Position numbers and translations under genes: made by a program. A stretch of DNA of 16,025 bases, from NCBI GenBank assembly GCA_014730055.1, contig WJIV01000017.1, positions 1-16,025 on the forward strand, written 5' to 3'. This DNA is from Candidatus Bathyarchaeota archaeon (GTDB lineage Archaea; Thermoproteota; Bathyarchaeia; TCS64). This document shows, piece by piece, positions 7,127-13,954 of this stretch. Below the pieces are notes generated by a model. The model ran no database searches, was not told where the DNA came from, and saw nothing but the letters and a program-made list of their open reading frames with translations. Numbering within the stretch: the stretch's first letter is position 1; the number at the start of each line of letters is the position of its first letter.

Positions 7127-8290
7127 TTAAACCCACTCCACAAGGTTCTCAACGGTTCCGCCTTTAGCGACCTTAAGGATCTTGTCTCCAACCATCTCGA
7201 AGTCGTGGGTTCTTACTTCTTTACCGCCTAGTCCGGCGTGGAATTGTAGTGTCTTTGGCTTCTCGTCTAGGTCGTATAGTGAGTCTCTCAGCTTGCTGAA
7301 TACTGGTCCACCCTTACCTGGACAGATGCTCCTGTCAACTACTGCCATACCATCAAGCTTCTTACCCCACTCTTTGAAGTCCTCAACTGGGAATGGTATG
7401 AAGCTTCTTAGCTTGATCAGTCCGACTTTCTTGCCTTCTGACTGCATTTTCTCAACAGCAGCCTTGCATGTCCCTGCAATGGTACCCATAGCGACTATGG
7501 CTACTTCAGCATCATCCATCATGTAGGGCTCGATCATCCCGTTACCGTACCTGCGACCAAATGTCTCATGGAAGCTGTCCATCGTCTCCTTTAGAACAGG
7601 CTCTATCTCTAGAACTGCCTCATGGTGGCTCTTCCAGGGGGTTTGTGGATCTCCTCCACCCCATCCTCTTGCGAATGACTCTGGGTCAACCTCGTCTGGG
7701 AGGATTGTGGGCATAGCCTTATTTGGTGGTAACCAGTTATCAACTTCTTCTTGTGCTGGAATGTCTACAGGCTCAGCTGTGTAGCTTAGGACGTATCCGT
7801 CGTATCCGACTGCTATTGGGATCCTGACTCTTGGGTCCTCTGCGACCTTGTAGGCCATCAGTAGTGAGTCTAGGATTTCCTGTGCGTGTTCAACGTACTG
7901 GTGTCCCCAGCCGGTCCATTGCTGGCTCATTAGGTCGCTGTGGTCGGGCTGCATTCCCTTGTATCCTCTGTGGACTACAGCCATTACGACGGGTAGTCTA
8001 CCGCTTCCTGTTCCCTGCATTGGGTGGTGCATGTAAAGCAGCCCGGGTCCGCTCGTACATGTGAATGTACGGGCCCCTGTTCTGCTTGCAGCCTGTACGA
8101 CTACCTGGCTTGTAAGCTCTCCTTCTACGTTAACAAAGTCGAAGTCCCACTCGCCACCTGCGTACATCTCTGAGAGGTACTGGGTGATTGTTGTCTGTGG
8201 TGTGATCGGGAAAGCGCTTGCTACCTGAACCTTTGCTAGCTTAACAGCCGTAGCTGCAGCCTTGTTTCCTACCATAACTTCATATGACAT
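7127..8290 (-). CDS. porA: 2-oxoacid (pyruvate):ferredoxin oxidoreductase, alpha subunit
   Basis: The alpha subunit (domains I and II) of POR, forming the active-site cleft with PorB. The N-terminus carries the family hallmark SAFPITPQTTI, followed by EGE and a SGPGLLYMHHP segment where many PORs have a SGPGL(s)(l)M-E sequence. The C-terminal part has VAIVAMGTIAGTCKAA and the VVDRSICPGKGGPVF strand-loop. Full length for the family (about 385-395 aa). A longer reading from a TTG at 8302 (391 aa) would overlap porGD. I prefer the ATG at 8290 (387 aa, MSYEVMVGNKAAA), which lies 1 nt after the porGD stop, has GAGG a few nt upstream and matches the usual start of PorA proteins. Tight spacing implies coupled translation with porGD. 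Confidence 0.93.
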   Translation of the reverse strand: MSYEVMVGNKAAATAVKLAKVQVASAFPITPQTTITQYLSEMYAGGEWDFDFVNVEGELTSQVVVQAASRTGARTFTCTSGPGLLYMHHPMQGTGSGRLPVVMAVVHRGYKGMQPDHSDLMSQQWTGWGHQYVEHAQEILDSLLMAYKVAEDPRVRIPIAVGYDGYVLSYTAEPVDIPAQEEVDNWLPPNKAMPTILPDEVDPESFARGWGGGDPQTPWKSHHEAVLEIEPVLKETMDSFHETFGRRYGNGMIEPYMMDDAEVAIVAMGTIAGTCKAAVEKMQSEGKKVGLIKLRSFIPFPVEDFKEWGKKLDGMAVVDRSICPGKGGPVFSKLRDSLYDLDEKPKTLQFHAGLGGKEVRTHDFEMVGDKILKVAKGGTVENLVEWV

Positions 8291-8291
8291 C

Positions 8292-9116
8292 TTAAGCCTC
8301 AACTCTCTCCATTTCTATGGCGTCTACTGGGCACTCGTGAGCGCAAACACCGCAGCCTTTGCAAGCCTCATACCTGAAGTATGGCTTGTTCTTTTCCTCA
8401 TCCCACTGGACAGCTGTCTCCGGGCAGTAAATCCAGCAGTTCTTACAGCTGATGCAGCTCTCTTCGTCAATTTTAGGTGTGAAGACTCTCCAGCTGGAGA
8501 CGTCCTTCAAAACACCGTAGCCGCCTACGTGGATGTCCACCTTCTCCGGTGGTGCCTCTTTAACTACCGCCTGGACGGGGCCTTGAATCTCGTCAAAGCT
8601 CCTTCTAACAGCAGCGATGTTCATGTCTCCGAGGCGTCCAGGGAAGTACTTCTTGATTGCCTTCTCGATGGACTCTATCTCAAGCAAACCAGTTACTTTG
8701 GCGAATCCGCCAAGTATAGCTGTGTTTGTGATGGGTCTACCGAGGGTCTCTAAGGCAATGGTAGTAGCGTCAATTGTTGCTACTTTGAAGTCTCCACCTA
8801 GTTTAACCTCCTCAGGCTTCTGTTGTGTGTTAAGTATGACAAGCCCGCCTTCCTTCAGGTTATCAACAACTGCCTGCTGTTTAGCGATTAGGGGGTCGAG
8901 TACTATACTAATGTCAGGGTTATGGACTAGCTCCCTTTCCCTGACCCGTTGGTTATCTAGTCTAACGAAGGCAGTAAGTGGCGCTCCACGTCGCTCTGTA
9001 CCGTACATGGGGATGGCCTGACTGTACTGTCCTTCCTCGTAAGCCGCAGTGGCGATTATCCTCGAAGCGGTGACCGCTCCTTGGCCGCCCCTGCCGTGCA
9101 ACCTTATTTCGATCAA
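8292..9116 (-). CDS. porGD: 2-oxoacid (pyruvate):ferredoxin oxidoreductase, fused gamma-delta subunit
   Basis: A 274-aa fusion of PorG (residues 1 to about 190) and the ferredoxin-like PorD (about 195-274). PorG begins with the invariant RLHGRGGQGAVTAS and has YGTERRGAP in the CoA-binding/contacting domain. PorD has two [4Fe-4S] motifs: C221-x2-C224-x2-C227-x3-C231-P and C252-x2-C255-x2-C258-x3-C262-P, all eight cysteines present. Electrons from the ThDP site in PorB pass through PorB's own cluster and these two to external ferredoxin. The start is TTG at 9116: GAGGG lies 6 nt upstream (9123-9127), and the residues after it match PorG N-termini exactly. First gene of the por operon, driven from the divergent region shared with moxR. 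PorG and PorD are separate polypeptides in several well-studied archaea; the fusion is known elsewhere. Confidence 0.92.
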   Translation of the reverse strand: MIEIRLHGRGGQGAVTASRIIATAAYEEGQYSQAIPMYGTERRGAPLTAFVRLDNQRVRERELVHNPDISIVLDPLIAKQQAVVDNLKEGGLVILNTQQKPEEVKLGGDFKVATIDATTIALETLGRPITNTAILGGFAKVTGLLEIESIEKAIKKYFPGRLGDMNIAAVRRSFDEIQGPVQAVVKEAPPEKVDIHVGGYGVLKDVSSWRVFTPKIDEESCISCKNCWIYCPETAVQWDEEKNKPYFRYEACKGCGVCAHECPVDAIEMERVEA

Positions 9117-9336
9117 AGTTTTCCCTCTGTTATCGAATCGTTACTCATCCCCGCATAGGTTATTAAGAATAACGATTTCAACTGTAACGATATATACTGA
9201 CATTTAAACACTTCTAGGTGAATCCTAGGTGTAAGTATATAATCTGTTTACTATATAATGTCAGTAATTTTTGAGATTGTAACATTTTCTTGTTTAAACT
9301 TTAAATTGATCAATGATGTAGAGAGTTGGACTAATA
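9117..9336. promoter_or_regulatory. Divergent por / moxR control region with nested repeats
   Basis: A 220-bp non-coding spacer, the longest in the window. Candidate TATA boxes: TATATA at 9191-9196 (read for por), and TATATAAT at both 9236-9243 and 9252-9259 (read for moxR). Repeats seen directly: TACTGACATT at 9195-9204 with its perfect inverse AATGTCAGTA at 9257-9266; CTAGG-TGAAT-CCTAG at 9214-9228, extended imperfectly by ACAC/GTGT; and TAACGAT at 9170-9176 and 9185-9191 with its inverse ATCGTTA at 9137-9143. The TACTGACATT arms abut or overlap a TATA box of each gene. This looks like an operator region for one or more transcription factors acting on both promoters; function is inferred. 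Confidence 0.6.
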
Positions 9337-10236
9337 ATGATGGCGGAGAGAGAGCAAGGGTTCCGTAAGATGCTCGAGAAGAGCGTCGTTGACGCGATAA
9401 AGATCGAGCATCAGGTAATACTCAAAGGACAGTACCAGACAGCGTACGATCTTCTACGGGACAGCCTAGCAACAGGAATAACACCTTGTCTCGTAGGTCC
9501 GCCAGGAGTAGGTAAGAGCCTACTAGCACGAAAGGTGGCAGAGGACACAGGCAGAAGCTTCCACGAGGTCTTTTTCGACGAGAACGTAACACCCAGTCGG
9601 CTAATAGGAAGCTTTGACCCAGCACTCGTTGTAAGAAACGGCAGGAATATCAGCAGCTTTGAATCAGGCCCACTTATCAGAGCAATGGTAGAAGGAGGAC
9701 TATTCGTAGCCCAGGAGCTAAACAGGGCAACAGAGTTCTGCCAGAACAGTCTTATAGCTCCTCTAGAGGAGAGGCATTATCACCTTTTCCCAATTGGGAT
9801 GGTTAAAGCCCATGAGAACTTTGCATTTGTAGCAACACAGAACCCCATCGAGACAGCTGGAACGTACAGGTTGAGTAAAGTACTCGTCGATCGTGTTGGA
9901 TGCTGGATCAGACTGACCTATCCAACGAAGGAGACAGAACTCGAAATCATAAGAGAGAATACCCCAGCCTTCGCCCTCCCTGAGAGCGCCTTAGACAAGA
10001 TCTATGACATCGTCAGAGATACCAGAGAGACCGCGTCCCTTGAGATACCCGCATCCCCACGTTCAGGAATATTCCTTACGAGGCTCGTGAACAGGTATAT
10101 TGATAGATTTGAGGATGAGAACGCTGCCATCCGATTCTTCGCACCAGCAGTCCTAGGTAAAGAGATGAGAGTTAGAGAAGAGGGAAAGACGATCTCCACG
10201 GTGATAGAGGAGATCGTGGAGAGGAGACTTGGATAG
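9337..10236 (+). CDS. MoxR-family AAA+ ATPase with atypical Walker B
   Basis: A 299-aa AAA+ ATPase of the MoxR group, chaperone-like proteins that work with VWA-domain partners to mature or activate enzyme complexes. Order of motifs: Walker A GPPGVGKS (54-61, K60); Walker B region LFVAQELNRA, where the usual DE pair is Q126-E127; sensor 1 VATQNP (N169); a putative arginine finger R186 in VDRVG; sensor 2 ASPRSG (R242). The catalytic Glu is kept but the Mg-coordinating Asp is Gln. The helix-2 insert and the LIAPLEER segment after Walker B fit MoxR. Tandem ATGs (9337, 9340) leave the exact start open. The downstream VWA gene starts directly after its stop. It is divergent from por. Confidence 0.88.
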   Translation: MMAEREQGFRKMLEKSVVDAIKIEHQVILKGQYQTAYDLLRDSLATGITPCLVGPPGVGKSLLARKVAEDTGRSFHEVFFDENVTPSRLIGSFDPALVVRNGRNISSFESGPLIRAMVEGGLFVAQELNRATEFCQNSLIAPLEERHYHLFPIGMVKAHENFAFVATQNPIETAGTYRLSKVLVDRVGCWIRLTYPTKETELEIIRENTPAFALPESALDKIYDIVRDTRETASLEIPASPRSGIFLTRLVNRYIDRFEDENAAIRFFAPAVLGKEMRVREEGKTISTVIEEIVERRLG

Positions 10237-11619
10237 GTGACCCAAAACCAGTACATGACCTACCCCTTTAGATATGCACATTATTTTATTCCAGAATTTA
10301 TCTCAAGATTACGTAGAAGTCCAGAGTGCGAGCACAAACCTAGCCCTCGGCAAGGGATCAACATGGGGAAGATGCTCCTACCAGCATACCTCAGAAAAGG
10401 GCACCTCACATTCGAGGATCTTCTAAACGTTGCAATTGTGACAAGCCACGTAGATTGTCAGCAACTAGCAGAGAAATACGCCGCCGAGATTCTTGTTAAT
10501 GTAGATTTAGAGGAAGAACTACCCCCACCAGATGTCTCAGGAGAAGACTTCATGAGCCTCCTAAACAGCAGCCTCGATGAAGAGATCTACGTAACACCCC
10601 ACGGGAAAGGGCTCGAGAACGAGTTCGCCGCCGCCCATAACAGCGACGTTGACCAGTTCCAGAGCTTCGAGAATAAACCCGATATAGGTGTCGGGCCCGG
10701 TGAAGATGAGGTCCTCAAGGCAGGGGTCAAGGTTATGCGGCATAACAAAGAAGAGGAAAACCGCAAGATCCTAGCCGAGATCCTGAAGGAGAAGCTAATG
10801 AAGATCGGTAACGAGTTCGAGAGGAAGGAGGACTGGAGCAAGCACCGAAGCCTTAAACCCTTCGAGCCTGGGGAAGACCCGGACTTAATAGATGAGGAGA
10901 GGAGCCTTGAAAATATTCTCGACTTGGGAAGAAGCGTCGAGGAGATACGTTACCAGGATTTCCTCATGAGGCAACCCGAGAAACAAAACAGGACTATAAT
11001 CTACATCCTTGACATAAGCAACACGATGTTCTACGACCTTGAGGGAATCAATAGCATAAGCTACAGCGTACTGAGTATGGTACCTTTAATGTGGGGTCTA
11101 AGGAGAGAGAAATTCGGATTATGCCTCTACGAGTCAAACACTCACATAGTGAAAGATCTTTATGACGAGATTAACATCATCCCAATAATGGAAGACCTCA
11201 TAGACATGCTAACATGCACCACTACGCAGATGGAGAAGAAGTACTGTGCAGGATTCACCAGTATGACCTGGGGAGGAACGGTTCCTGGTAAGAGCCTGAG
11301 ATGGGCATACGATCAGATTACTGAGATCAATGATAGAAGTGACCGAATGGTCTACATCTTTAGTGACTTCGTCCTGAGCCAGCCCGGAGAACAGACCAAG
11401 GAGAACATGGAAAACTATTACATCCTAGAACAGATGGTGGACATGGGTGTAAGAGTCTGCGCCTGTGTCTCACCTCTTGCTAAAAAATCGATATTCAGAC
11501 CCTACACAAATGAATCCCTAAAACGGCTAAGCGATATTGGCATCTACATGGCAGATACATACAGCCCCACAAAGTTCCTGGATCAGGCCCATGACTTCAT
11601 CGAGAATCCGTGGGTATAA
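10237..11619 (+). CDS. VWA-domain protein (CoxE-like), MoxR partner
   Basis: A 460-aa soluble protein. Residues about 1-100 form a helical N-domain containing PSPRQGINMGKMLLPAYLRK, a pattern I associate with MoxR-linked VWA proteins. Residues about 100-250 are acidic, partly disordered or coiled (rich in E, D, K). From about 253 there is a von Willebrand A domain. Its MIDAS metal site is DISNT (D259, S261, T263, a variant of DxSxS), GGT (T348) and FSDF (D377), so divalent-metal binding is probable. GTG at 10237 directly follows the moxR TAG, with GAGGAG at 10221-10226 giving a 10-nt spacer; an ATG at 10255 is the alternative. Such ATPase/VWA pairs assemble metal centres or remodel complexes (CoxD/CoxE, RavA/ViaA, BchI/BchD). 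The target here is unknown; por is the obvious neighbour. Its 3' end overlaps the convergent dehydrogenase by 23 bp. Confidence 0.85.
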   Translation: MTQNQYMTYPFRYAHYFIPEFISRLRRSPECEHKPSPRQGINMGKMLLPAYLRKGHLTFEDLLNVAIVTSHVDCQQLAEKYAAEILVNVDLEEELPPPDVSGEDFMSLLNSSLDEEIYVTPHGKGLENEFAAAHNSDVDQFQSFENKPDIGVGPGEDEVLKAGVKVMRHNKEEENRKILAEILKEKLMKIGNEFERKEDWSKHRSLKPFEPGEDPDLIDEERSLENILDLGRSVEEIRYQDFLMRQPEKQNRTIIYILDISNTMFYDLEGINSISYSVLSMVPLMWGLRREKFGLCLYESNTHIVKDLYDEINIIPIMEDLIDMLTCTTTQMEKKYCAGFTSMTWGGTVPGKSLRWAYDQITEINDRSDRMVYIFSDFVLSQPGEQTKENMENYYILEQMVDMGVRVCACVSPLAKKSIFRPYTNESLKRLSDIGIYMADTYSPTKFLDQAHDFIENPWV

Positions 11620-12643
11620 ACTCCACCTTGCCTCCTGATCGCTCCAGGCCGACACGAAAGGCCTTCTCGGCTTCTTCCAGAGAAAACTTGTGAGTGAGTA
11701 CTTCATTTACATTTATTTTGCCCTCAGAGATTAGTTTAATGCTCAATGGGAAATTGATTGGTCTGGCATCATAGGCCCCTTTAATTACTAGTTCTCTTCT
11801 AACAAGCCAGGTTAAATTCAAGTCCACGGCTTCTCCAAAGATACCTACTACGGTGACCTGGCCTCTTTTCTTGACGATTTCAGTGGCCTGTTGAAAAGCC
11901 TGCGGTGCACCAACTGCGACAAACGCTATATCCGCACCCCTTCCACAAGTGTCTTCTGAGACCCTCTCTAGGAGATCATTGTTTTCGATATCAAACGTCT
12001 CAATCCCTAGACCTTGAGCGATATCGAACCGTGTTTGGTCATCTGATAATCCCGTTAAGAGTACACGAGCGCCCCCTAGTCTGAACAATTGAGCACTGAA
12101 TAGCCCAATTGGCCCACATCCTTGAACCACGACGTAGTCATTGACCTTGAAGGGAGTAATATCGAGGACAAAGTGAACTGAGTTGCTAAGAGGTTCTACG
12201 AGAGCTGCCTCCTCGTAGCTCATACCTTCCGGTATCCTATGGAGGAGGTTGGATGGAACAGAGATATACTCCGCAAAAGCCCCATCAGTGTGAATGCCAA
12301 AAAGGGTTGTCTCATCGCAAAGATTACTCCTGCCCTCTCTACAGAATCCGCAAGTCCCGCAGGCCTTAACAGACTCACTAAGCACCCGATCACCAATCTC
12401 AAAATTCCTCACAGCTGAACCGGTCTCAACTATCTCACCTGAGAACTCGTGTCCCAGAACTACTGGAAGCTTCATTCTTTCGTAGGCAGGGGTATACTTG
12501 TAGATACCTAAGTCACTGCCACAAATTGCTGCAGCTCTTACTTTAATTAGTACCTCGTCTTGATTTATCGAAGGTATCGGCACTTCTTCGACTTCAATAC
12601 CCGATCTGGGAGCCTTTTTGAGGACAGCTTTCATCGGCATCAT
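11597..12643 (-). CDS. Zinc-dependent medium-chain alcohol/polyol dehydrogenase
   Basis: An MDR-superfamily dehydrogenase of the threonine/sorbitol dehydrogenase type, oxidising a secondary alcohol with NAD(P). Numbered from the upstream ATG at 12673: catalytic zinc ligands C51 (AICGSDL), H75-E76 (LGHEFSGEI) and E160 (VEPLSNSVH); structural zinc ligands C105, C108, C111, C119; and the Rossmann motif GCGPIG (185-190). I place the start at the first of three clustered Met codons (12643, 12640, 12634), because homologues begin near MKAVLK and because a start at 12673 leaves only 29 bp to the divergent peptidase gene. TAATAT near 12688 on the minus strand could be its TATA box. Exact substrate cannot be assigned. 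The 3' end overlaps the VWA gene by 23 bp in opposite orientation. Confidence 0.88.
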   Translation of the reverse strand: MMPMKAVLKKAPRSGIEVEEVPIPSINQDEVLIKVRAAAICGSDLGIYKYTPAYERMKLPVVLGHEFSGEIVETGSAVRNFEIGDRVLSESVKACGTCGFCREGRSNLCDETTLFGIHTDGAFAEYISVPSNLLHRIPEGMSYEEAALVEPLSNSVHFVLDITPFKVNDYVVVQGCGPIGLFSAQLFRLGGARVLLTGLSDDQTRFDIAQGLGIETFDIENNDLLERVSEDTCGRGADIAFVAVGAPQAFQQATEIVKKRGQVTVVGIFGEAVDLNLTWLVRRELVIKGAYDARPINFPLSIKLISEGKINVNEVLTHKFSLEEAEKAFRVGLERSGGKVEFIPTDSR

Positions 12644-12702
12644 TAAGGCTACGTATTCGAAAGGTCTTAACATTTTGGAGGATCATATTAGCAGGGATAA
12701 AA

Positions 12703-13953
12703 ATGGAGGAAGCTGAGAGGTTAGTTCTTGAAAAGATAGACAAAGAAAACATGCTAAATTTCATAGAGGAGCTGGTAAAGACCCCAAGTTACGGTGGAAG
12801 GGAGTCAGAGGCCCAAAATCTCGTAGCCAGCAAATTAGAAGAACTTGGATTCACCGTAGATAAATGGGAAATTGATTTTAATAAAATTAAGAACCACCCA
12901 GAATTCAGTATGAGTCTTGACAGGCAGGAAGGTCTTGGACTGGTGGGAACGATTGGTGAAGGAGATAAAAGGATAATATTATGCGGCCACGTTGACACAG
13001 TTGCCCCAGGTGAGAAAGAGCACTGGAATAGCCCTCCACTAGAACTAGTTATTCAGGACAATCGGGTTTTTGGAAGAGGAGTGGCCGATATGAAAGGAGG
13101 GATTGCATGTGGTCTATACGCTATCAAAGCCATCCAAGATTCCGGCGTAAAGTTGAATGGCAAAGTGATATTCGCCAGTGTAATAGGAGAAGAAGACGGC
13201 GGATGTGGTGCCCTAGCCACCTGTCTCAGGGGTTACAGTGCAGATGCTGGAATAATCATGGAGCCCAGTGAAGCAAAAATCGCGCCAGATGTTGCCGGGG
13301 CTATTAGTTGGAAGATGACAATTGAGGGCAGAGCTACACACGCGTGTGTAAGGGAGGAGGGTGTTAGCGCGATTGAGAAATTCCTCTTTGTATACAATAG
13401 CCTGAAAGAGCTTGAGAAAGCCCGTAACAATGTAAGCAGTAACGACTTATACAGTAAATACTCAACGCCCTTCGCTCTAAATGTCGGTACGATCACTGGA
13501 GGGGACTGGCCAGGAACAGTGCCCGGAAAGGTTACAATTGAAGGAAGACTGGGGGTCTCCATTGGGGAGACACAGGAAGACGCAAGAAAAGAAATGGAGG
13601 AACATATTAAGAAAACCGCGGAGAAGGATCCCTGGCTCAGAGAACATCCTCCTAAGATCGAGTGGGTGGGCTACAGCTTCGCACCCAGCAGTGTACCAGT
13701 TGATCACCTGATAGTAAAAATCCTTGAGGACTCTTTCAGAAAAGCAACGGGCAAAGAGCCCACACTTGAGGGCATGACCTATGCATCTGACGCCAGATTA
13801 CTGGTAAACGTAGGAAAGACCCCAACAGTGGTATTTGGGCCCGGTAATGTCAGGAACGCCCATGGACCAAACGAGTATGTAAACGTAGATGAACTTGTTG
13901 AGGTCGCTCAGACCCTCGCCCTAACTATCCTTAACTTCCTGGGCTACGAGTAA
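12703..13953 (+). CDS. M20 family metallopeptidase (ArgE/DapE/ACY1/CPG2-like)
   Basis: A 416-aa cytosolic zinc amidohydrolase; no signal peptide. The di-zinc site is complete: H96 in CGHVDTV (with D98), D129 in GRGVADMKGG, catalytic Glu E163 and ligand E164 in GEEDGG, E187 in MEPSE, and H387 in NAHGPNE. H213 in ATHA belongs to the dimerisation/lid domain inserted at about 196-325. Family members remove acyl groups from amino acids or cleave dipeptides (acetylornithine deacetylase, succinyl-diaminopimelate desuccinylase, carboxypeptidase G2). The sequence alone does not choose between them, and no lysine or arginine biosynthesis genes are adjacent. It is immediately followed by the AcoX-like kinase, one base after the stop. 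Shine-Dalgarno is weak; a GGAGG at 12677-12681 is too far (21 nt). Confidence 0.9.
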   Translation: MEEAERLVLEKIDKENMLNFIEELVKTPSYGGRESEAQNLVASKLEELGFTVDKWEIDFNKIKNHPEFSMSLDRQEGLGLVGTIGEGDKRIILCGHVDTVAPGEKEHWNSPPLELVIQDNRVFGRGVADMKGGIACGLYAIKAIQDSGVKLNGKVIFASVIGEEDGGCGALATCLRGYSADAGIIMEPSEAKIAPDVAGAISWKMTIEGRATHACVREEGVSAIEKFLFVYNSLKELEKARNNVSSNDLYSKYSTPFALNVGTITGGDWPGTVPGKVTIEGRLGVSIGETQEDARKEMEEHIKKTAEKDPWLREHPPKIEWVGYSFAPSSVPVDHLIVKILEDSFRKATGKEPTLEGMTYASDARLLVNVGKTPTVVFGPGNVRNAHGPNEYVNVDELVEVAQTLALTILNFLGYE

Positions 13954-13954
13954 A

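Noticed and set aside
7182..7526. 114-aa Ser-rich plus-strand open frame opposite porA
   Set aside because: Serine/threonine-rich low-complexity product typical of an antisense frame; porA motifs occupy the other strand.
8291..8302. TTG at 8302 as the start of porA
   Set aside because: Adds only four residues, overlaps porGD, and the ATG at 8290 sits next to the porGD stop with GAGG upstream and matches family N-termini.
8262..8753. 163-aa plus-strand open frame opposite porA/porGD
   Set aside because: It lies fully antisense to clearly conserved POR sequence, including the PorD cysteine motifs, and shows no recognisable domain.
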